DNA from: Streptomyces subrutilus
Lineage (GTDB): Bacteria; Actinomycetota; Actinomycetes; Streptomycetales; Streptomycetaceae
DNA length: 64,000 bases
Reading direction: 5' to 3'
NCBI RefSeq assembly: GCF_008704535.1
Contig: NZ_CP023701.1
Span: 4,280,501 to 4,344,500 of the forward strand
Below are positions 44,292 to 52,416 of the stretch, piece by piece. The notes under the pieces were generated by a model. That model did not search any database. It saw only the letters and a program-made list of their open reading frames with translations, and was not told where the DNA came from. The translations under genes were made by a program, and so were the position numbers. Each line of letters begins with the position of its first letter. The stretch's first letter is position 1.

Positions 44292-45125
44292 TCAGCGGCC
44301 CCGGTAGGTGGGGGTGCGGCGCTCCACGAAGCCGGCCACGCCCTCGGCGGCGTCCGCCGTGGTCATGTTGATCTCCTGGGCGGCGGCTTCGGCGGCCAGG
44401 GCGGCGGCCCGGTCGCCGTCGAGGGAGGCGTTGACCAGCTGCTTGGTCAGGGCCAGGGCCCGGGTCGGGCCCTGGGCCAGCCGCTGCGCCCAGGCGCGTG
44501 CCGTCTCCTCCAGGGCGTCGCCGGGCACCACCTTGTTCACCAGGCCGAGCCGCTCGGCCTCGGCGGCCGGGACGGCATCGCCGAAGAACATCAGCTCCTT
44601 GGCCTTCTGGGGGCCGACGAGACGGGGCAGCAGGTAGGCGCCGGCGCCGTCCGGGACCAGGCCGCGGCGGACGAACACCTCGATGAAACGGGCGCCTTCG
44701 GCGGCGACGACGAGGTCGCAGGCGAGGGCGAGGTGGGCGCCGATGCCGGCGGCCGTGCCGTTGACGGCGGCGATGACGGGCTTCTCGCAGTCCAGGACCG
44801 CGGTGATCAGGCGCTGCGCGCCGAGCCGGATCATGCGGGCCACGTCGCCGGCGACGCGTTCGGTGGGGGCGGAGGCGCCGGGGGGCGCGCCGCGCAGGTC
44901 GGCTCCGGCGCAGAAGCCCTTGCCGGTGGCGGTGATCACGACGGCCCGGACGTCGGGGTCGGCGGAGGCCGCGCCGAGCAGCGCGATGACGCGTTCGCGC
45001 TGGTCCCGGGTGACGGCGTTCATGGCCTCGGGCCGGTTGAGGGTGATCCAGGAGACGCCGCCGTCGGTGCGGTGGAGGACTTCGTCCTCGGGGGTGGGGG
45101 CGGGGGCGGGAGCTGCGGGGGGCAC
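44292..45125 (-). CDS. enoyl-CoA hydratase/isomerase family protein
   Basis: 277 residues from the GTG at 45125, five bases after AAGGAG. A crotonase fold with FCAGADLRG and a PKVIAAVNGTAAG-like loop (KPVIAAVNGTAAGIGAH). The Glu144 equivalent is His and the Glu164 position falls in FVRRGLVPDGAGAYLLPRLVG, so it does not have the standard hydratase pair. This RRGLVPD motif is frequent in EchA-type proteins of fatty acid and steroid clusters. It may be an isomerase, a hydratase with other residues, or a C-C hydrolase. It follows the CoA-ligase gene at a distance of 210 bp. Confidence 0.82.
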   Translation of the reverse strand: MPPAAPAPAPTPEDEVLHRTDGGVSWITLNRPEAMNAVTRDQRERVIALLGAASADPDVRAVVITATGKGFCAGADLRGAPPGASAPTERVAGDVARMIRLGAQRLITAVLDCEKPVIAAVNGTAAGIGAHLALACDLVVAAEGARFIEVFVRRGLVPDGAGAYLLPRLVGPQKAKELMFFGDAVPAAEAERLGLVNKVVPGDALEETARAWAQRLAQGPTRALALTKQLVNASLDGDRAAALAAEAAAQEINMTTADAAEGVAGFVERRTPTYRGR

Positions 45126-45243
45126 GGGGGCTCCTTGCGGTGTCGACTGCGTCGGTCCGGGGCGCGTGGCGCGGGCCGGCCGTTTCGGCTTCGCGGGCGT
45201 GAGGCTCGGGTCGTGGGCCCTTGGCGGGGGCCGGCCGGTCCGG

Positions 45244-45305
45244 CCCCGTCGGCGTGTGAGGCGCGGGTCCGGGCGGGGCCGGTGCCCGGCGGGGCTCGGC
45301 CGGGC
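45244..45305 (-). repeat. dispersed 62-bp GC-rich intergenic repeat, copy D (inverted)
   Basis: Reads, on the minus strand, CGAGCCCCGCCGGGCACC, the GGACCCGCGCCTCACACG core, and CCGACGGGG; the same family as 28982 and 31936. It sits between the CoA-ligase and crotonase genes. Confidence 0.65.
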
Positions 45306-45335
45306 CGGGGCGCGCCGTCCAGCCCCGCCGGGAGG

Positions 45336-47570
45336 TCAGCGGCAGAGGGCCAGGGCGTCCAGGGCCACCGCGCCCTGCCCCCGGGGGAGGACCATCAGGG
45401 GGTTGATGTCCAGCTCGGAGAGTTCGTCGCCCAGTTCCAGGGCCATCCGCTGGATCCGCAGGATCACCTCCACCAGGGCGTCCACGTCCGCCGGAGGTGC
45501 CCCCCGCACCCCCTCCAGCAGGGCGTGCCCGCGCAGTTCCGTCAGCATCCTGCGGGCCTGGTCCTCGCCGAACGGCGGGACGCGGACCGCGGCGTCGTGC
45601 AGGACCTCGACGAGGACACCGCCGAGGCCGACGGTGACGGTGGGGCCGAAGAGGTCGTCCTGGGTGACACCGACGACCATCTCCACGCCGCGTTCGATCA
45701 TCTGGCAGACCAGGATGCCGTCCAGCGGCACGTTCTCGTAGCGGGCGATGTCGGTCAGTTCGCGGTACGCGTCGCGGATCTGGCTCGCCGAGGTCAGGCC
45801 GACCTTGACCAGGCCGAGCTCCGTCTTGTGGGCGAGCTGGGGGCCCGAGGCCTTCATGACGACCGGGTAGCCGACGAGCCCGGCCGCCCGCACGGCCGCC
45901 GCCGCGCTGGTCACCAGTTGCTCGCGCGGGACCCGTATGCCGTAGGCCCGCAGGAGCTGTTTGGCGGCGTGTTCGCTGAGCTGCTGGCCGGGGCGCATCA
46001 GGGCCTGGGCCTTGCGGAAGGACGGGGAGGGGGTGCGGGGGGCCTCGTCGAAGGGGGAGCGGTAGGAGGCGGTGAAGCGGTGGTGGCCGAGGTAGGCGCG
46101 TACGGCGGTGATGCAGTTGCCGAAGGTGCGGAAGGTGGCGACGCGGGAGGAGCCGAGGAGGGTGGTGCGGTAGGCCTCCTCGGTGCCGACGGGGGAGCCC
46201 CAGATCACGCAGACCAGCTTGTCGGTGGCTTCGGCGGCGTCCACGAGGTCCTGGGCGAGCCGGTCGCTCATCGGGGGGAAGGGGCCGGTGATCGGACAGA
46301 TCAGGACGCCGACGGAGGGGTCGGCGAGGATCGAGTCGATGATCTTGCGGCCGCGCCAGTCGCCGACGGGGTGACCGCCGTTGTCGACGGGGTTGGCGAC
46401 GTCGAGGTAGTCGGGGATCCACTGGTGGAGCTCGCGCTGCCGGGCCTCGGAGAGGGTGGGCAGGGTGAGGCCGGCTTCGGTGGCGAGGTCGGAGAAGTGG
46501 GCGCCGGTGCCGCCGGATATGGAGTAGACGACGACCCCGTCGGCCACCGGCTTGCGGGCCCGGGCCAGCAGGGCTGCGGTGTCCTGGAGTTCGTCGAGTC
46601 CGTCGACGCGGATGACGCCGAACTGCCGCATGGCGGCGTCGACGACGGTGTCGGCTCCGGTCAGCTTCCCGGTGTGGGAGGCGGCCGTCCGGGCGCCGGT
46701 CTCGGTGCGGCCGACCTTGACGGCGACGACGGGGACGCCGTTGCGCGCGGCCCGGTCGGCGGCGAGGAGGAAGGAGCGGCCGTCCTTGAGGCCCTCGACG
46801 TAGCAGGCGATGGCCCCCACCTCCGGCCGTTCGGCGAAGTACGAGATGAAGTCGGAGGTCTCCAGGTCGGCTTCGTTGCCGGTCGGCGCCCAGTGGGAGA
46901 GGCGGATGCCGAGCTCCTGGAGGGTGTAGACGGGCCGGCCCTGGTGGCCGGACTGGGTGATGAGGGCGATGGCCGGGCCGTCGAGGTCCTCGCGGAACTC
47001 CTGGAAGGCGTTGAGGTTGGTGTTGGGGCCCAGGAGGCGCAGGCCGGAGCGTTCCACGGCGGCCGTGAGCCGGGCCTGGGCGAGGGCGCCCTCGTCGCCG
47101 GTCTCGGCGAATCCGGAGGCGAAGGCGACCGCGAACTTGACCTTGGTCTCGGCCAGTTCCTCGATGACGGGGAGCGGGTCGGCGACGAGGAGGACGGCGA
47201 GGTCCACCTGTTCGGGCAGGTCGGCCACGGAGGCGTGGCAGGGCCGGCCGAAGACGGCGGTCCGGGTCGGGTGGACCGGATGGATGCGGGCGCCCACCCG
47301 CTCGGCCCAGGCGACGAGCTGGCGGGTGATGCCGGTGTTCGGCCGGCCCTCGGTGTCCGAGGCGCCGATGACGGCCACGGACTCGGGCCGGAAGAACCGG
47401 TCCAGGTCGGGCACATCGGCGTGCAGGGGCCGCCCGCTGACGTCCAGGGCGGGCGCGTCCTCGGCGGACGGTGCCGCCGTCGAGTGGACGGCCGTCCTGG
47501 GGGTCTCCCCGCAGGCCTCGACACGTGCGCGGAAGTCGGTGGTGAGGGTGCCGTGAGTAGATCCAAGCAT
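45336..47570 (-). CDS. acetate-CoA-ligase (ADP-forming)-type protein
   Basis: 744 residues from the ATG at 47570. Order: a CoA-binding Rossmann domain (about 57-150, SVAVIGASDTEGRPNTG), a succinyl-CoA-ligase-like flavodoxin region (ITQSGHQGRPV and ASHTGKLTGAD), and an ATP-grasp domain (from about 520, YPVVMKASGPQLAHKTELG). This fused form matches ADP-forming acyl-CoA synthetases. It could activate a short acid such as a propionate or acetate analogue released by the pathway. It is preceded by two tandem perfect operators (sites 5 and 6), the only doubled site in the island. Confidence 0.87.
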   Translation of the reverse strand: MLGSTHGTLTTDFRARVEACGETPRTAVHSTAAPSAEDAPALDVSGRPLHADVPDLDRFFRPESVAVIGASDTEGRPNTGITRQLVAWAERVGARIHPVHPTRTAVFGRPCHASVADLPEQVDLAVLLVADPLPVIEELAETKVKFAVAFASGFAETGDEGALAQARLTAAVERSGLRLLGPNTNLNAFQEFREDLDGPAIALITQSGHQGRPVYTLQELGIRLSHWAPTGNEADLETSDFISYFAERPEVGAIACYVEGLKDGRSFLLAADRAARNGVPVVAVKVGRTETGARTAASHTGKLTGADTVVDAAMRQFGVIRVDGLDELQDTAALLARARKPVADGVVVYSISGGTGAHFSDLATEAGLTLPTLSEARQRELHQWIPDYLDVANPVDNGGHPVGDWRGRKIIDSILADPSVGVLICPITGPFPPMSDRLAQDLVDAAEATDKLVCVIWGSPVGTEEAYRTTLLGSSRVATFRTFGNCITAVRAYLGHHRFTASYRSPFDEAPRTPSPSFRKAQALMRPGQQLSEHAAKQLLRAYGIRVPREQLVTSAAAAVRAAGLVGYPVVMKASGPQLAHKTELGLVKVGLTSASQIRDAYRELTDIARYENVPLDGILVCQMIERGVEMVVGVTQDDLFGPTVTVGLGGVLVEVLHDAAVRVPPFGEDQARRMLTELRGHALLEGVRGAPPADVDALVEVILRIQRMALELGDELSELDINPLMVLPRGQGAVALDALALCR

Positions 47571-47605
47571 CGTTCCGCCCGCTCCTGCTCGATGAACCTC
47601 AATAA

Positions 47606-47620
47606 CTGACGCGTAGTCAG
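47606..47620. promoter_or_regulatory. CTGAC-N5-GTCAG operator, site 5
   Basis: A perfect palindrome (spacer GCGTA), 36 bases upstream of the CoA-ligase start at 47570. Confidence 0.8.
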
Positions 47621-47629
47621 ATTACTGAA

Positions 47630-47644
47630 CTGACGTGCCGTCAG
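47630..47644. promoter_or_regulatory. CTGAC-N5-GTCAG operator, site 6
   Basis: A perfect palindrome (spacer GTGCC), 24 bases centre to centre from site 5. Confidence 0.8.
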
Positions 47645-47725
47645 GAACAGGGCTGCGCAGGAAAGGTGGTGGAGGTGGTGTGTGGAACGGTGCCAGACGG
47701 TGCCCGGGCGGGTCCAGAGTGCCGT

Positions 47726-49075
47726 TCAGGCCGTCCGGCGCACCTGTCGCGCCACCGCCTTCGCGATCCGTTCGGCGTCCAGGGCCATCTCCCGGAACAT
47801 CCCGCTGATGGGGTTGGAGAAGCCGGTGAAGTGCAGTCCGGGCGCCCCGGCGGCGGTGCGGGCGCCGTGCGTACGGGGCCGGCCGCGCGCGTCGAGCACC
47901 CCGAGGTGGCCGACCAGGCCCTCCAGGGCGCGCCGGTAGCCGGTGGCCGCGATCACCGCGTCCGGTGCGATCCGCGCGCCGTCCGCCAGCACCACCTCCG
48001 CGCCGTCGAAGGAGTCCACCGCGGCGACCGGCTCCACGGCGCCCCGGCGGACCGCGTCGATCAGGCCGACGTCCTGCACCGGGATCGCCCCCTGCCGGAC
48101 CCTGCTGTACAGGCCGGTCGCGGGCCGCGGGAGGCCGTGCGCCGACAGGTCCGGGACGGAGGCGCGCGCGACGAGCGCCCCCAGCCGGTCCACGAGCCGT
48201 ACGGGCAGCCGGCGGACGAGGATGCCGGTGCGCTGGGCCGGCCAGCCGGCGGTGGAGCGGCGGACGATGTGCGGGGCGGTGCGCACGGCGAGCCTGACCC
48301 GCGCGGCCCCGCCCTCGGCGAGGTCGACGGCTATCTCGGCGCCGGTGTTGCCGACGCCGACGACCAGGACGTCCCGGCCCGCGTACGGGGCGGGGTTGCG
48401 GTAGCCGGCGGCGTGCAGCAACTCCCCGGTGTAGCCGTCCCGGCCGGGCCACGCGGGCAGGGCGGGGGTGTGGTTGAAGCCGGTGGCGACGACGACGGCC
48501 GCGGCGGCCAGCACCCGGCCGCCACTGGCGTGCAGGGTCCAGCCGTGCCCGTCGGGGGCCCGCTCGACGCGGATCACCTCCACGCCGGTGACGAGTTCCA
48601 GCTCGTGGTGCTCGGCGTACTTCTCCAGGTAGCGCACGACGTCGTCGCGGGAGACCCAGCGTCCGAAGCGGCGCGGCATGGCCAGGCCGGGCAGGGCGGA
48701 CAGGCGGCGCGTGGTGTGCAGGTGCAGCCGGTCGTAGTGTCCGCGCCAGGAGGCGCCGGGCGCGTCGGACTTCTCCACGACGACGGCCCGGACCCCGCGC
48801 GAGCGCAGTGCGGCGGCGGCCGCGAGGCCGCCGGGACCGGCGCCGATGACGTAGACGGGGCGCGGCTGGGTGGTCAGGTCTGGTGCTGCGGGGGCTCCGG
48901 GCATGAGGAGTGAGCGTATCGCCACGCTGGGTTGATGGGTCTCGGACGAGGAGGGAATCGATTGCGGATCGATCACGGGCGGGGTGTTGGGGACGGGCGC
49001 GGGTGCGGGGGCGGGCGTTTCGGGTGCGGGTGCGCGGCGGAGTGCGTTGGGGGGCTTGCGGGGAGGGGCGGTCAT
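47726..49075 (-). CDS. flavin-containing monooxygenase-like NAD(P)/FAD oxidoreductase
   Basis: 449 residues if started at the ATG at 49075, nine bases from operator site 7; no ribosome site is seen, so the transcript may be leaderless. Homology only begins near residue 72, so a later start (ATG 48904) is possible. The FAD loop is VIGAGPGGLAAAAA, the NADPH loop is VVGVGNTGAEIAVDL, and the ATG motif is VIAATGYRRAL. It is close to the single-component YUC/FMO-like enzymes that oxygenate soft nucleophiles or ketones. A Baeyer-Villiger fingerprint is not clear. It would insert oxygen into a pathway substrate. Confidence 0.85.
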   Translation of the reverse strand: MTAPPRKPPNALRRAPAPETPAPAPAPVPNTPPVIDPQSIPSSSETHQPSVAIRSLLMPGAPAAPDLTTQPRPVYVIGAGPGGLAAAAALRSRGVRAVVVEKSDAPGASWRGHYDRLHLHTTRRLSALPGLAMPRRFGRWVSRDDVVRYLEKYAEHHELELVTGVEVIRVERAPDGHGWTLHASGGRVLAAAAVVVATGFNHTPALPAWPGRDGYTGELLHAAGYRNPAPYAGRDVLVVGVGNTGAEIAVDLAEGGAARVRLAVRTAPHIVRRSTAGWPAQRTGILVRRLPVRLVDRLGALVARASVPDLSAHGLPRPATGLYSRVRQGAIPVQDVGLIDAVRRGAVEPVAAVDSFDGAEVVLADGARIAPDAVIAATGYRRALEGLVGHLGVLDARGRPRTHGARTAAGAPGLHFTGFSNPISGMFREMALDAERIAKAVARQVRRTA

Positions 49076-49083
49076 CCGTTGAA

Positions 49084-49098
49084 CTGACGTACCGTCAG
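49084..49098. promoter_or_regulatory. CTGAC-N5-GTCAG operator, site 7
   Basis: A perfect palindrome (spacer GTACC) in the short divergent region between the flavin monooxygenase (start 49075) and the DoxX-like gene (start 49132). Confidence 0.85.
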
Positions 49099-49131
49099 AT
49101 TCATGTGGTGTGGAGGGGTGGAGGGCCGCCG

Positions 49132-49584
49132 ATGCAGACCGTCTGGCTCAGTGGGGCCGAATGGCTCGCCGTGCTCCGGATAGGCCTCGGCCTGTGGTGG
49201 CTGGAGAGCTGGCGGCACAAGGACAAGAAGGGCTGGTTCGAACGCGGTACGGGCATCGCCTGGGCCGCCGACATCGCGGGCAAGCACCGCTGGGCGTTCG
49301 TCAAGGGCGGCTTCGACACGGTGGTCCGGCCCCGGCCGAAGCTGATCGCCCACGTCGTCGTCCACGCCGAACTCGCCCTCGGCCTCGGCCTGGTGCTCGG
49401 ATTCCTGACCCCGGTCGCACTGGTCGGCGGACTGCTGCTGAACCTGCTCTACCTGGTGCTGATGATCCACGACTGGGCCGAGCAGGGCCAGAACGCCATG
49501 ATGGCCCTGATCTCGCTCGTGACGCTCTTCGCCGTCGGCTGGCAGACCTGGTCACTCGACGCGGCCCTGGGGCTCTTCCTGTGA
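49132..49584 (+). CDS. DoxX-family small membrane protein
   Basis: 150 residues from the ATG at 49132 (GGAGGGCC upstream). Four hydrophobic segments: residues about 10-22, about 75-95, 97-112 and 122-140. The DoxX pattern includes LRIGLGLWWLESWRHKDK and AELALGLGLVLGFLTP. DoxX-like proteins are membrane subunits or partners of quinone-linked oxidoreductases. Its stop overlaps the start of the DUF35 protein (GTGA), so the two are translationally coupled under operator site 7. Confidence 0.8.
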   Translation: MQTVWLSGAEWLAVLRIGLGLWWLESWRHKDKKGWFERGTGIAWAADIAGKHRWAFVKGGFDTVVRPRPKLIAHVVVHAELALGLGLVLGFLTPVALVGGLLLNLLYLVLMIHDWAEQGQNAMMALISLVTLFAVGWQTWSLDAALGLFL

Positions 49585-50018
49585 CCGGCGCCCGGTACGA
49601 CCTCCCGGAGACCGACGACTTCACGCGCCCCTACTGGGACGCCGCCGCCGAAGGCAGGCTGCTGCTGCGCCGGTGCGCGGAGTGCGGGCGGGCGCACCAC
49701 TACCCGCGCGAGTTCTGCCCGTTCTGCTGGGCGGGGGAGGACCGGGTGGCGTGGGAGGCGGCGAGCGGGCGGGCCGTGCTCTACACCTGGTCGGTGATCC
49801 ACCGCAACGACCTGCCGCCCTTCGGCGACCGCGTCCCGTACACGGCGGCCGTGGTGGACCTGGCGGAGGGGCCGCGGATGATGACGCAGGTCGTCGACTG
49901 CGCGGCGGCGGACCTCGCGATCGGCATGCCGCTGACGGTGGCCTTCCGCGAGACGGCCCCCGGCATGACGGTCCCGGTCTTCCGTCCGGTGGCCGCCGGC
50001 CCTCCCCGGGAGGACTGA
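49581..50018 (+). CDS. DUF35/OB-fold protein with zinc ribbon (thiolase partner)
   Basis: 145 residues from the GTG at 49581. An N-terminal helix (TDDFTRPYWDAAAEGRLLLRRC) leads into a rubredoxin-like zinc ribbon CAEC...CPFC, then an OB-fold (VLYTWSVIHRNDLPPFGDRVPYTAAVVDL). DUF35 proteins bind acyl-CoA and act with lipid-transfer-protein-type thiolases or aldolases (for example ChsH2 with Ltp2 in steroid side-chain cleavage). The matching thiolase is encoded at 51019-52275 under the same operator family. Confidence 0.88.
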   Translation: MTGARYDLPETDDFTRPYWDAAAEGRLLLRRCAECGRAHHYPREFCPFCWAGEDRVAWEAASGRAVLYTWSVIHRNDLPPFGDRVPYTAAVVDLAEGPRMMTQVVDCAAADLAIGMPLTVAFRETAPGMTVPVFRPVAAGPPRED

Positions 50019-50217
50019 CCTCGGGTGGGCCGCATGCCCGGGGGCCGGCGCGCCGGCGCGCCGGCGGGGGTGGGGCGGTCGCGGGTCGCCGGTAGCGGGT
50101 CGCGGCCGTGCGCCGAGGCGACGGGCCCGGCCGCCCGCGGGCTCACGGCCCGTACGGCCCTACGGGCTCGCGGCCCTCACGGCCGTCCGCGCCCGCGGCC
50201 CTACGGTCCGTACGGCC
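50019..50217. other. GC-rich spacer with CGTACGGC repeats
   Basis: No gene. The left part has GGCGCGCCGGCGCGCC-type self-complementary DNA (about 50046-50068); the right part repeats CCCTACGG and CGTACGGCC several times (about 50146-50224). It is probably a compound terminator between convergent genes. Confidence 0.5.
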
Positions 50218-50892
50218 CTACGGCCAGAGGAGGGTACGGGTCCAGGTGCCGGACGGGGTGCGGCGGTAGCGCAGGCGGGTGTGGCGGCGGGCCGGGTCGC
50301 CCTGGAAGAACTCGGCCTCGGTGGCGTCCAGGACGTACCGGGTCCAGGTGGGCGTGGGGGCGTCGGGTTCGGCGGCGGCCCGTTCCCAGGCCGCCGCCGA
50401 CGCCTCCGCCAGTTCCGCGCTGGAGCCCAGCACCTCGCTCTGCCGGCCGGTCAGCGCCGCGGCGAGCGCACCGCGCGAGCGGGCCGCCAGGTCCGCCCGG
50501 CTCTCCTCGGCACCGCAGGCGGCGACCCGGCCGCGTACGCGCACCTGCCGGCCCACCGCCGGCCAGTAGAAGCCGAGCGCGGCCTCGGGGCGGGCCGCGA
50601 GCTGCACGCCCTTGGCGCTGGTGGAGTGCGAGGCGAAGTGCCAGCCGCGGGCGTCCGCGTCGTGCAGCATCAGCGTGCGGACGTCGGGCCGGCCCTCGCC
50701 GTCCACGGTGGCCAGGCTCATGGTGTGCGGTTCGGGCTGCCCGGCCGCGGCGGCCTGCGTCAGCCACTCCCGGAACAGCGCCAGCGGCGCGTCCGGTGCG
50801 GCCTCGGCGTCGAAGACCGGCAGCGCGGTGTCCCACACGCGCAGGGAGTGCAGGGTGGCGCGGAACTCGTCGTCGCCGATCTCGCTCGTCAT
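50218..50892 (-). CDS. PNPOx-like flavin oxidoreductase (PdxH/PhzG family)
   Basis: 224 residues from the ATG at 50892. The FMN-binding split-barrel blocks PHTMSLATVDGEGRPDVR, MLHDADARGWHF and STSAKGVQLAARPEAAL are present, with a dimerisation tail that is shorter and more divergent than in PdxH; the C-terminal PdxH substrate motif is lost (RYRRTPSGTW). It is not the housekeeping enzyme, which is at 14498. It may be a PhzG-like oxidase or an F420/FMN reductase acting on a pathway product. No island operator is found upstream. Confidence 0.8.
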   Translation of the reverse strand: MTSEIGDDEFRATLHSLRVWDTALPVFDAEAAPDAPLALFREWLTQAAAAGQPEPHTMSLATVDGEGRPDVRTLMLHDADARGWHFASHSTSAKGVQLAARPEAALGFYWPAVGRQVRVRGRVAACGAEESRADLAARSRGALAAALTGRQSEVLGSSAELAEASAAAWERAAAEPDAPTPTWTRYVLDATEAEFFQGDPARRHTRLRYRRTPSGTWTRTLLWP

Positions 50893-51018
50893 GCCGGCCA
50901 GCCTAGGCCGTCCCGGCCGTCCGCCCGGGCTTCCCCGGCCGTCCCGACCGGGCCGTGCCCGGGTCCTGGCCGAGGTTCCGGTGCGGGGTGCGGCGGCCGG
51001 CGGGGCGGGGTCGGGGGG

Positions 51019-52275
51019 TCAGGAGCGGCCCAGCAGGAGGGTGCCCGAGGAGCAGAACCAGCCGCCCGTTCCCGAGGCCAGGGCCACCTCCGGCAGGCGG
51101 CCCCCGGCCTTCAGCACCTGGCCGGCGCCCGCCTCGCCGCGGAGCTGGCGGACCGCCTCCACCAGCAGGAACAGCCCGCGCATGCCCGGGTGGCAGGCCG
51201 AGAGTCCGCCGCCGTCCGTGTTGACGGGGAGCTCGCCCCCGCGCAGCAGGCGGCCCTTCTCGACGAAGGCGCCGCCCTCCCCCTTGGCGCAGAAGCCGAG
51301 GTCCTCCAGGGTCACCAGGGTCATGTAGGTGAAGGCGTCGTAGATCTCGGCGAGGTCCACGTCCGCCGGGGTGAGGCCGGCCCGTTCGAAGGCGAGCCGG
51401 CCCGAGACCGCGGCCGGGGAGACGGTGAAGTCCTCCCACTCGGACATGGTGGTGTGGGAGACGGAGGCGCCCGCGCCCAGGACCCACACGGGGGCCTTCG
51501 CGGTGTCGGGCACGTAGTCCTCCGCGGCCAGCAGCACCGCGCAGCCGCCGTCCGAGCGGATGCAGCAGTTCAGCTTGGTGAAGGGGTCGGCGATCATCTC
51601 GGAGGCGAGCACGTCGTCGACGGTCAGCGGGTCGCGGAACATCGCGTCCGGGTTCGTGGCCGCGTTCGCCCGTGCCTGGACGGCCACCGAGGCGAGCTGC
51701 TCCAGCGTCGTGCCGTACGCGTGCATGTGGCGGCGGGCGGCCATCGCGTACTTCGCGATCAGGGTGTGTCCGTACGGGACCTCGAACTGCAGCGGGCCGC
51801 GCGCCCCGAAGGAGAGGTTGGCGGTGCGGCGGCGGGCCTTGATGTCGGCGCGGGCGGTCGAACCGTAGACCAGCAGCACGGCGTTGGCGTGACCGGCGGC
51901 GATGGCGTCCGCGGCGTGGGCCGCCATCACCTCCCAGGTGGAGCCGCCCACGGAGGTGGAATCGACCCAGGTGGGGCGCAGGCCCAGGTACTCGGCGACC
52001 TCCACCGGCGCCAGGATGCCGAGGCCCGCCGAGGCGAAGCCGTCGATGACCGAGCGGTCCAGCCCGGAGTCGGCCAGGGCGCGGCGGGCGGCCTGGGCGT
52101 GCAGCGCGTACGGGGTGGGGCCGTCCACCCGGCCGCAGTCCGAGAGCGCGACACCGACGACCGCGACCCGGCGGCGGGAGGCGCCGGGGGTCCGGGGGGT
52201 GCCGGCCGGTCCGGTCGGGGCGGGGGCGGAGGCGGGTGCGGGCCCTCGGAGGGGTCCGGGCGTGGGTCCAGGCAT
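51019..52275 (-). CDS. lipid-transfer-protein-type thiolase (Ltp2/SCP-x-like)
   Basis: 418 residues from the ATG at 52275, or 423 from the ATG at 52290, which directly abuts operator site 8. Thiolase-superfamily blocks: VGVALSDCGRVDG, VDSTSVGGSTWEVMA, YGHTLIAKYAMAARRHM, EIYDAFTYMTLVTLEDLGF and the C-terminal NTDGGGLSACHPG. The usual nucleophilic Cys at the first site is not in the canonical thiolase context (VGGSTW in its place), as in Ltp-type aldolases rather than true thiolases. Together with DUF35 (49581) it probably does retro-aldol or thiolytic side-chain removal. Confidence 0.87.
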   Translation of the reverse strand: MPGPTPGPLRGPAPASAPAPTGPAGTPRTPGASRRRVAVVGVALSDCGRVDGPTPYALHAQAARRALADSGLDRSVIDGFASAGLGILAPVEVAEYLGLRPTWVDSTSVGGSTWEVMAAHAADAIAAGHANAVLLVYGSTARADIKARRRTANLSFGARGPLQFEVPYGHTLIAKYAMAARRHMHAYGTTLEQLASVAVQARANAATNPDAMFRDPLTVDDVLASEMIADPFTKLNCCIRSDGGCAVLLAAEDYVPDTAKAPVWVLGAGASVSHTTMSEWEDFTVSPAAVSGRLAFERAGLTPADVDLAEIYDAFTYMTLVTLEDLGFCAKGEGGAFVEKGRLLRGGELPVNTDGGGLSACHPGMRGLFLLVEAVRQLRGEAGAGQVLKAGGRLPEVALASGTGGWFCSSGTLLLGRS

Positions 52276-52290
52276 GGGGCGACGGTACAT

Positions 52291-52305
52291 CTGACGATGC
52301 GTCAG
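52291..52305. promoter_or_regulatory. CTGAC-N5-GTCAG operator, site 8
   Basis: A perfect palindrome (spacer GATGC); its edge touches the ATG at 52290 of the thiolase gene. Confidence 0.8.
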
Positions 52306-52381
52306 AAGCCAGACCGCGTCGCCGTCCCGAACCCGAACCGATCCGCCCGCCCCCTGTGCATCTACCGCCCTCCGTCCTAAC

Positions 52382-52396
52382 ATGACGCGCCGTCAG
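52382..52396. promoter_or_regulatory. CTGAC-N5-GTCAG operator, site 9 (one mismatch)
   Basis: ATGAC, spacer GCGCC, GTCAG; 21 bases upstream of the acyl-CoA dehydrogenase start at 52417. Confidence 0.7.
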
Positions 52397-52416
52397 ATAC
52401 GGGGAGGAGCACGACG

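Noticed and set aside
41161..44307. A 1048-codon frame crossing several genes
   Set aside because: It runs through the end of an ACAD, an alcohol dehydrogenase and a terminator hairpin, and through a convergent gene; composition is Arg/Gly/Pro-rich with no domain.
47726..49075. Baeyer-Villiger monooxygenase assignment
   Set aside because: The characteristic FxGxxxHxxxWP fingerprint could not be found; the protein is called FMO-like only.
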